A stretch of 7,016 nucleotides of DNA from the NCBI GenBank assembly GCA_025928415.1, contig JAICJK010000128.1, forward strand, positions 1 through 7,016. Direction: 5' to 3'. This DNA comes from Solirubrobacteraceae bacterium (GTDB lineage: Bacteria > Actinomycetota > Thermoleophilia > Solirubrobacterales > Solirubrobacteraceae). The notes beneath the pieces were generated by a model that saw only the letters and a program-made list of their open reading frames with translations, did not search any database and was not told the DNA's origin. Shown in pieces: positions 1 to 4,276 of this stretch. The translations under genes and the position numbers were made by a program. Within the stretch, counting starts at the first letter, position 1. Each line of letters starts with the position of its first letter.

Positions 1-180
1 CACCTGCGCGCGGTCGTGGAAGCGATCGACGACGCGCTGACGCGCGGTGGCTTGCGAATCGCGCAACTGCAGACCGAACACCAACAGGAGCGCGACGGTG
101 ATCAACCCGGCGCATCCCACGACCCAGTTGATCGAACGCCGATCCAGGTTCGACCATCGCGAACTGGCACTTCTCGACAT
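1..180 (-). CDS. Membrane-anchored protein, N-terminal fragment (possible sensor), cut by window edge
   Basis: Sixty codons are visible before the gene runs off the left edge. The start is an ATG at 180, preceded by GGGAAGG (196-190) with a 9-nt spacer; an in-frame TGA at 207-205 rules out a longer start. The peptide begins with a short Ser/Arg-rich cytosolic stretch (about residues 1-16), then one hydrophobic helix (about 17-39), then a charged helical segment with the pattern RQRVVDRFHDRAQV at the cut end. A single N-terminal helix followed by an Arg/Asp-rich 'RF..RAQ' segment is the usual start of extracytoplasmic sensor regions in actinobacterial histidine kinases, diguanylate cyclases and PP2C-type phosphatases, but no catalytic domain is visible, so the class cannot be decided. 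Codon use is GC-rich but less extreme than in the operon to the right. It is separated from the tRNA gene by a long intergenic stretch with its own candidate promoter. Confidence 0.72.
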   Translation of the reverse strand, partial: MSRSASSRWSNLDRRSINWVVGCAGLITVALLLVFGLQLRDSQATARQRVVDRFHDRAQV

Positions 181-224
181 GCAGGCGCACCTTCCCGGGC
201 CGCATCAGATCCTTGTGTCTCACG

Positions 225-253
225 GGTATCGTCAGATCAGGCAGCCACTTGAA
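225..253 (-). promoter_or_regulatory. Weak candidate promoter for the membrane-anchored protein gene
   Basis: On the minus strand TTCAAG (253-248) and GATACC (230-225) are separated by exactly 17 nt and lie about 45 nt upstream of the ATG at 180. Each hexamer matches the sigma-70 consensus at only three of six positions, so this is a spacing-based guess. Another possible -10 (TAGGGT, further upstream) has no -35 partner. Confidence 0.22.
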
Positions 254-348
254 TTGGGCACCCTAGCAGGCATTTCGCGCGTGGCCGCTTTGCCCCTTCC
301 CCGTCTATGACGGACTGTCAGGGACGTACCGTGCGTGCCGGCTTTCCC

Positions 349-368
349 CGAACACCGACGGATGTTCG
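349..368. repeat. Inverted repeat CGAACA/TGTTCG, possible operator
   Basis: Two perfect 6-bp arms (349-354 and 363-368) are separated by 8 nt. The half-sites resemble the actinobacterial LexA half-site, but LexA boxes have only 4 nt between CGAAC and GTTCG and here there are 10. It lies about 170 nt upstream of the start at 180, which is far for an operator of that gene. It could bind another dimeric repressor or be chance. Confidence 0.25.
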
Positions 369-501
369 ACCCCGCGCGGCTTGGTGAACGGGCGCCGGCG
401 CCGCGCTCGGGTCGCGCGTCGACGGCACGGCGCTCTCCCGCCGGCGGGATGAACGCGCGAGGTCGGGCCCGCCTCCGCGGCGCGCCTGTTCAGAACGCGG
501 A

Positions 502-527
502 AGACGCCCCCGGCGGGGAGGGCGTCT
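502..527 (-). terminator. Stem-loop downstream of tRNA-Gln, likely transcription terminator
   Basis: AGACGCCC (502-509) and GGGCGTCT (520-527) form a perfect 8-bp stem with a 10-nt loop, starting 7 nt after the discriminator base of the tRNA. On the minus strand the tail after the stem is TTCCGCGTTC, which is only mildly T-rich; this is common for terminators in high-GC actinobacteria. Placement directly behind the tRNA is the main support. Confidence 0.6.
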
Positions 528-533
528 CAGAGG

Positions 534-605
534 CTGCGGGACTAGGACTCGAACCTAGAATAACTGGACCAGAACCAGCCGTGTTGCCAATTACACCATC
601 CCGCA
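534..605 (-). tRNA. tRNA-Gln (anticodon CTG)
   Basis: The minus strand folds into a complete 72-nt cloverleaf: acceptor TGCGGGA/TCCCGCA (605-599 with 541-535), D stem GTGT/ACAC with an 8-nt loop carrying GG, anticodon stem GCTGG/CCAGT with loop TTCTGGT (574-568), a 4-nt variable loop, T stem CTAGG/CCTAG with loop TTCGAGT, and discriminator G at 534. The anticodon CTG (572-570) reads CAG, glutamine. The 1-72 pair is U-A and base 73 is G, both typical of glutamine tRNAs. The 3' CCA is not encoded (the next bases are CCT), so it must be added after transcription. It stands alone between two minus-strand protein genes, with its own -10 box upstream and a stem-loop downstream. Confidence 0.96.
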
Positions 606-616
606 GCGAGCGTCCG

Positions 617-622
617 ATGATA
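617..622 (-). promoter_or_regulatory. -10 box of tRNA-Gln gene
   Basis: TATCAT (622-617) matches five of six positions of the sigma-70 -10 consensus and ends 11 nt before the mature tRNA 5' end at 605, which would give a leader of about five nucleotides. The region 17 nt upstream is pure GC and has no recognisable -35 hexamer. Confidence 0.5.
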
Positions 623-701
623 GCCGGATCGCCGCCCGCGGCGGCGCCTCGCGGCGCCCGTCAGCGGCCTTAAGCGGCTGTCTCAGAACCTCGGCCGCGC
701 T

Positions 702-715
702 GGGGCGGCCGCCCC
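702..715. repeat. 14-bp GC palindrome in trkA-tRNA intergenic region
   Basis: GGGGCGGCCGCCCC is a perfect palindrome that can form a 5-bp stem with a GGCC loop, extendable by CCGC/GCGG (695-698 with 716-719) across a 3-nt bulge. It lies about 120 nt downstream of the trkA stop at 837. It has no T-tract, so a terminator role is possible but weak. The rest of 606-836 shows no gene; an 80-codon open frame there runs into the tRNA and is rejected. Confidence 0.3.
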
Positions 716-836
716 GCGGCGCCAGGAGCCACCCGGCCGCTTGCGAAGGCCACCAGCATTGGCTGCGCGGCCGGGGCGGCCCCTGCCATCCACGGATGCG
801 GGCGCCACACCACGCCGTCGGGTCCTGAGGCAACCT

Positions 837-1511
837 CTAGCGGCTCGACACGTTGGGCGAGGCGAACTGCTGGGTGATGCTCGTCTCCAGGCCCGGGTCG
901 AGCACGAGCAGGACCTCGTCGCCGCCCTCGATCACCGTGTCCGCCTTCGGGACGAAGCCCGAGCCGTCGCGCAGGACCGAGATGATCAGCGAGCCCTCCG
1001 GCAGGTCGATGTCCACGACGCGCACGCCGGCGGCCGGCGCCTCGGGCGCGACCTCGACCTCGATGATCTCGAGCTTCTCGTCGCGCAGGTCGAGCAGGTG
1101 CACGAGCCCGTAGGACGGCACCTCGTGCTCGATCAGGCGCAGGATCAGGTCCGTCGCGCTCACCGCGGGCTGGACGCCCAGCAGCTCGAACCACTCGCGG
1201 TTCCGGGGGTTGTTGACCCGCGCGATGATCCGGTCGCACAGGTACTTCTCCTTGGCCATCTGGCAGATGAGCATGTTGTCCTCGTCGTCGCCGGTCACGG
1301 CGATCACGAGGTCGGCGCGCTGGATGCCCGCGCGCTCGAGGACCCACAGCTCGGTGGCGTCGCCGTACTGGACGGCATGCTCGAGCTCCTGCTCGATGGT
1401 CAGGTAGCGATTGCGGTCGCTCTCCAGCAGCGTGACCTCGTTGTCCTTGCCGATGAGCTCCCGGGCGAGGTTCCAGCCGACCTTCCCGCCGCCCGCCACG
1501 ATCACGTACAT
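837..1511 (-). CDS. trkA: TrkA-family potassium transport regulatory subunit (RCK_N + RCK_C)
   Basis: This 224-aa protein has the full two-domain TrkA/RCK plan. Residues 1 to about 118 are a Rossmann-fold RCK_N domain: glycine motif at 7-12 (GGGKVG), an acidic residue closing strand 2 (E30) as in NAD(H)-binding members, and GDAT at 50-53. Residues about 137-206 form an RCK_C domain, the ligand-binding part that in KtrA-type proteins binds cyclic di-AMP. RCK proteins sit on the cytosolic face of K+ transporters and gate them in response to NAD(H), ATP/ADP or c-di-AMP. The ATG at 1511 is preceded by GAAGGGA (1523-1517) with a 5-nt spacer, a strong site. It starts 25 nt after the second RCK gene and is last in a run of minus-strand genes that includes two APC permeases. 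No TrkH/KtrB pore gene lies in the window. The family call is firm; the partner transporter is not known. Confidence 0.93.
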   Translation of the reverse strand: MYVIVAGGGKVGWNLARELIGKDNEVTLLESDRNRYLTIEQELEHAVQYGDATELWVLERAGIQRADLVIAVTGDDEDNMLICQMAKEKYLCDRIIARVNNPRNREWFELLGVQPAVSATDLILRLIEHEVPSYGLVHLLDLRDEKLEIIEVEVAPEAPAAGVRVVDIDLPEGSLIISVLRDGSGFVPKADTVIEGGDEVLLVLDPGLETSITQQFASPNVSSR

Positions 1512-1536
1512 GAGCGTCCCTTCTCGTCGGCGACCA

Positions 1537-1965
1537 CTACGCCGTCACCTCGCCGAGCGCGCGCTCGAACATCTCGATCGCGTGCTTGGTGGGCGAGATG
1601 GTGTGCAGGCCCTGCTCGGCGTACCAGGTCGCGCGTGCCGGGTCCATGACGCGCACGAGCACGTTGTCGACGTGGAAGCGGCGCTGGGCGATCTGGGCGA
1701 TCGTCAGGTTCGTGTTGTCCCCGTCGGTGGAGGCGATGAACAGGTCGGCCTGGTCGATCCCGGCCTCCACGAGCGCCTCGACCTCGATGCCGTGCCCGAC
1801 CGTGAACCGGCCGCCGGCGTCCTCCCAGGAGGACGGCTGCCCGGCGTCCAGGCGCTCGTGCGAGAGCGGGTCCTCGTCGAGGACTGAGACGTCGTGCCCG
1901 GAGGCCAGGGCGGAGCGCGCGACCGCGGAGCCGACGCGGCCCGCACCCACGATGAGGACGAACAT
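1537..1965 (-). CDS. Short TrkA-family protein, RCK_N domain only
   Basis: The 142-aa product is a Rossmann-fold RCK_N domain with glycine motif GAGRVG (7-12), an Asp at the end of strand 2 (D30), the segment STDGDNTNLTIAQIAQRRF (79-97) and VLVRVMDPARA (102-112), all typical of TrkA-N. It ends soon after the last Rossmann helix and has no RCK_C domain, while the neighbouring TrkA has one; ordinary single-RCK TrkA proteins are about 215-225 aa. The next gene begins 25 nt after the stop, so there is no room for a frameshifted RCK_C remnant, and the short form looks genuine. The ATG at 1965 lies 11 nt after the permease B stop and has only a weak Shine-Dalgarno (GCCGGA), so translation is probably coupled to permease B. 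Tandem RCK pairs are known from mycobacteria (ceoB/ceoC), where as I recall both are full length. A heteromer with the downstream TrkA is plausible. Confidence 0.88.
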   Translation of the reverse strand: MFVLIVGAGRVGSAVARSALASGHDVSVLDEDPLSHERLDAGQPSSWEDAGGRFTVGHGIEVEALVEAGIDQADLFIASTDGDNTNLTIAQIAQRRFHVDNVLVRVMDPARATWYAEQGLHTISPTKHAIEMFERALGEVTA

Positions 1966-1976
1966 GGTCCGGCACG

Positions 1977-3986
1977 TTACCCGGTTTGCCCGTCGGTGCC
2001 CGCCCCCTCCGCCGCCCCCGCGCGGGCCTCGTCCGGGGCCGCCGACTCGGCCGGCGGGGCGGTCAGGATGACCGGGACGGTGGCCTTGGCCAGCACGTAC
2101 TTCGTCGCCTCCCCGATGAAGTTGTCGCGCGGCCCGCCGCGCCCGCCGAGCAGCGCCCCGCCCCGGATCCGCGTCGGCTCGTCGGCGCCCAGGATGATCA
2201 CCTCGACCCCGCGCCGCTGGGCCTCCTCGACGATCGCGCGCCCCGCGCTGCGGGCGCGGACCGTGGCCGTCGCGACCTCGACGCCCTGGTACTCCTCGCC
2301 CACTGCCTTGGCGCGCCGCAGCGCCGCCCGCGCCCGCTCGAGCTGCGCCTCGGGCAGCCTGGCGTCGATCGGCAGCGACATCGGGACCTCGAAGACCCAC
2401 AGGGCCTCGATCGTCGCCCCCTCGTCCGAGTCGAAGTCCTCGTGCTCCTCGCCGGCCAGCCGCCCCGCCGTCTGCACGATGTCGTCGTCGAGCGCGCTGC
2501 CCAGGATCGGGACCAGGATCGACCCGTACTCGCCCTCCCGCCGGTGCTCCTTGCGCAGCAGCGAGCGCTCGGGCACGGTGACGCGGCTGGTCAGGCTCTT
2601 GCCCTGGGTGGTGCGGTAGACCACGTAGAGCAGCAGGCCCGCGGCCATCCACCCGATGCCCGCGTAGCGCGCCCCCTGGTGAGTGACGATCACGCTGATC
2701 CACGCCGCCAGGCTCAGGACGCCGCCGAGGACCGCGGGCAGCGGCAGCGACGCGCCGCGGAAGCCGATCGACAGCGGCATCCGGTACGGGCGCCGGCGGT
2801 CGGGCTCGCGGTAGCGCAGGCGGACGATCGACGCGTGCGCGATCGTCAGGCCGAGCAGGGCCCCGAAGGCGTACATGCCGACCAGCAGGTCGAGGTCCTT
2901 CAGCAGCGTCAAGCCGGCGGCGATGAGCGCCGCCGCCCCGATGACGACGTAGGGCGTCGAGCGCGTCGGGTGCAGGCGGCCCAGCGCGCTGGGGATCTGC
3001 CGGTTGAGCGACAGCGAGTAGGCCAGGCGGGCCAGGCCGAGCATGGCCGAGTTCGCGGCGGCCACGAGCGTCAGGACGGCGGCGGCAGCGACGACGTACT
3101 TCGAGCCGTCCGCCAGCCACGTCTGGTCGAAGCTCGCGGTGATCGCCAGGACGGGAGCCTCGAGGTAGTGGCCGCCGAACGGCGACTGCCCGTCCACCGA
3201 CGGCAGCGCGGTCACCGCCACGACGGCGATCCCCACGTAGACGACGGCCACCGAGACGGTCGCGGCGGAGATCAGCCGCCGCAGCCCTGCGCCCCGCACG
3301 TCGACCTCGCCCGCGACGCCCGCGGCCGACTCGAGGCCGGTGAACACGACGGTCGCGACCCCGAGCGCGAAGATCGTGTCCCCCCACGATGGGGAGTCGC
3401 CGATCTGGATGCCCGACGTGAGCACGTGCCCGTCGAAGAGCAGCGCGAGCCCGAGGACCACGAGCAGGACCTGGACGACGAGGTCGGCGACCACGAGGCC
3501 GGCCAGCCGCCGGACGCGCGCGCGGGAGAAGCCGCGCACCGTCCCGAGCCCCACGAACGCGATGATCGCCAGGGCCAGGACGCTCTCGGTGACCCCGCGG
3601 CCGAGCGGCGCCCAGAACGCGGCCAGGTAGTGCGTCGCCGACAGCGCGGTGACCGCCACCAGGATGATGTAGTCGAGGATGATCGCCCAGCCGGCGACGA
3701 ACGACCACAGCTCGTCGAACGCGTACCGGGCGAACACCGTCGAGCCGCCGCGGTCCTGGTGCAGCGACGCGCCCTCGGTGTAGGTCATCGCCGCCAGCCC
3801 GAAGAAGACGGTGGCCACCAGGAAGACGACGGGCGTCATGCCCAGCGCGTGGTCGGCGACCACCCCCAGCGAGAAGTAGACCGCGCTGGCCAGCGTCACC
3901 CAGACGATCGAGAACAGCACCGCCGAGCCCAGGGTGCGGTCCATCGCGCCGTCGCCGGCGCCCACGCGCAGCCGCTCGCGCTCCAC
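1977..3986 (-). CDS. APC-family permease with USP-like C-terminal domain (permease B)
   Basis: A 669-aa integral membrane protein of the amino acid-polyamine-cation (APC) superfamily. About 12 hydrophobic helices span residues 20-460, with the family signature in helices 2-3 (TPVVF at 51-55, GGSTVFARYAF at 80-90, LDY at 104-106) and TGLE in helix 6 (216-219). Residues about 487-643 form a cytosolic UspA-like domain (GSILVPI, then GRAIVEEA at 582-589, VIILGAD, and ATVPVILTA at the end) with an acidic insert (GEEHEDFDSDEGA) around 512-524, followed by an Ala/Gly-rich tail. I chose the GTG at 3986 because GGAGGGG (3999-3993) sits 6 nt before it and the resulting N-terminus parallels permease A; the ATG at 3944 would be 14 codons shorter with no good ribosome site. 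It starts 2 nt after the small membrane gene stop and is followed by two RCK genes. Substrate is unknown: amino acids or K+ (KimA-like) are both possible. Confidence 0.9.
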   Translation of the reverse strand: MERERLRVGAGDGAMDRTLGSAVLFSIVWVTLASAVYFSLGVVADHALGMTPVVFLVATVFFGLAAMTYTEGASLHQDRGGSTVFARYAFDELWSFVAGWAIILDYIILVAVTALSATHYLAAFWAPLGRGVTESVLALAIIAFVGLGTVRGFSRARVRRLAGLVVADLVVQVLLVVLGLALLFDGHVLTSGIQIGDSPSWGDTIFALGVATVVFTGLESAAGVAGEVDVRGAGLRRLISAATVSVAVVYVGIAVVAVTALPSVDGQSPFGGHYLEAPVLAITASFDQTWLADGSKYVVAAAAVLTLVAAANSAMLGLARLAYSLSLNRQIPSALGRLHPTRSTPYVVIGAAALIAAGLTLLKDLDLLVGMYAFGALLGLTIAHASIVRLRYREPDRRRPYRMPLSIGFRGASLPLPAVLGGVLSLAAWISVIVTHQGARYAGIGWMAAGLLLYVVYRTTQGKSLTSRVTVPERSLLRKEHRREGEYGSILVPILGSALDDDIVQTAGRLAGEEHEDFDSDEGATIEALWVFEVPMSLPIDARLPEAQLERARAALRRAKAVGEEYQGVEVATATVRARSAGRAIVEEAQRRGVEVIILGADEPTRIRGGALLGGRGGPRDNFIGEATKYVLAKATVPVILTAPPAESAAPDEARAGAAEGAGTDGQTG

Positions 3987-3988
3987 CG

Positions 3989-4180
3989 CTAGCCCCTCCG
4001 GCCGGCGACGTACAGGCGCCCCGCGCCGGCGAGCACGAACAGCGCCCCCATGACGACCCCGACGGCCAGCGCGCCGCCGCCGCGGACGAGCGTCGAGACG
4101 ATCAGCGCGACGCCGATCAGCAGCATCAGCGCGGCCAGCAGGCGCGTCGATGCGGCATGGATCTGGCGGGGGGCGGGCAC
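3989..4180 (-). CDS. Small membrane protein with two predicted helices (63 aa)
   Basis: The product has a basic N-terminus (PAPRQIHAASTR) followed by two hydrophobic helices at about residues 13-32 and 36-58, joined by RGGG, and a basic end (GRRG). The hairpin would place both ends in the cytosol by the positive-inside rule. I recognise no named family. The gene is supported by its position between two paralogous permeases, by its stop lying 2 nt before the permease B start with that gene's Shine-Dalgarno inside its last codons, and by its membrane-protein composition, which a random GC-rich frame would not give. The start is GTG at 4180; no clear Shine-Dalgarno precedes it, but a TACGCT hexamer lies 10 nt upstream, consistent with a leaderless or nearly leaderless message. 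It may be a small accessory subunit of one permease, but that is inference. Confidence 0.75.
   Translation of the reverse strand: MPAPRQIHAASTRLLAALMLLIGVALIVSTLVRGGGALAVGVVMGALFVLAGAGRLYVAGRRG
3993..3999 (-). promoter_or_regulatory. Ribosome binding site deciding the GTG start of permease B
   Basis: GGAGGGG lies within the last codons of the 63-aa gene, 6 nt before the GTG at 3986. It is one of the strongest Shine-Dalgarno matches in the window and favours the GTG over the ATG 14 codons downstream. The two genes are separated by only 2 nt, which points to coupled translation. Confidence 0.7.
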
Positions 4181-4190
4181 GCTCGCCGAC

Positions 4191-4196
4191 AGCGTA
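4191..4196 (-). promoter_or_regulatory. Candidate -10 box for the small membrane gene (leaderless type)
   Basis: TACGCT (4196-4191) fits the TAnnnT pattern and ends 10 nt before the GTG at 4180, which would put the transcript start within about 3-4 nt of the start codon. There is no -35 match in the GC-only sequence upstream. Support comes from the identical arrangement (TACACT, 10 nt) before permease A. If real, it makes the small gene and permease B independently transcribed from permease A. Confidence 0.35.
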
Positions 4197-4261
4197 GAGC
4201 CCGAGCCCGCGGGACCCGGCCACGCCGTGGGCGCGAGAGCGGCGCTGCCCGCGGCCGACGC

Positions 4262-4276
4262 GCCCGCCGGACGGGC
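4262..4276 (-). repeat. Small stem-loop directly after the permease A stop
   Basis: GCCCG (4262-4266) and CGGGC (4272-4276) form a perfect 5-bp stem with a 5-nt loop that abuts the TAG stop of permease A. There is no T-tract. It could be a weak terminator or attenuator in the 96-nt gap before the 63-aa gene, or mere GC-rich chance. Confidence 0.25.

Larger units (their letters stand above)
181..501. other. Intergenic stretch between partial membrane-protein gene and tRNA-Gln terminator
   Basis: I see no credible gene here; the open frames on the plus strand are compositional and one runs antisense through the tRNA. The stretch holds the Shine-Dalgarno and candidate promoter of the leftmost gene, an inverted repeat CGAACA-8 nt-TGTTCG (349-368), a short TGAC-5 nt-GTCA repeat (308-320), and two small GC palindromes (GGCGCCGGCGCC at 391-402 and a 14-nt palindrome at 436-449 centred on CCGG). 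None has a recognised function. Confidence 0.5.

Noticed and set aside
349..368. LexA (SOS) box
   Set aside because: The half-sites are right but the spacing is 6 nt too long for LexA.
335..673. 112-codon plus-strand open frame
   Set aside because: It lies antisense across the tRNA and its terminator and shows only low-complexity GC-rich composition.
591..833. 80-codon minus-strand open frame beyond trkA
   Set aside because: It runs into the tRNA-Gln gene, has no ribosome site and no recognisable composition.
741..1649. 302-codon plus-strand open frame opposite trkA
   Set aside because: It is the complement of two clear RCK genes and has a Val/Asp/Leu/His-rich shadow composition.
1966..3708. 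Extension of the short RCK frame to 723 codons
   Set aside because: The extra part is an Arg/Gly/Pro-rich shadow of permease B; the Rossmann fold starts exactly at the ATG at 1965.
3942..3944. ATG start for permease B
   Set aside because: It would shorten the N-terminus by 14 codons and lacks a Shine-Dalgarno, whereas the GTG at 3986 has GGAGGGG at 6-nt spacing.
1986..3992. 668-codon plus-strand open frame opposite permease B
   Set aside because: Its translation is rich in Arg, Asp, Gln and His with no membrane or domain pattern; it is the mirror of a real GC-rich membrane gene on the other strand.
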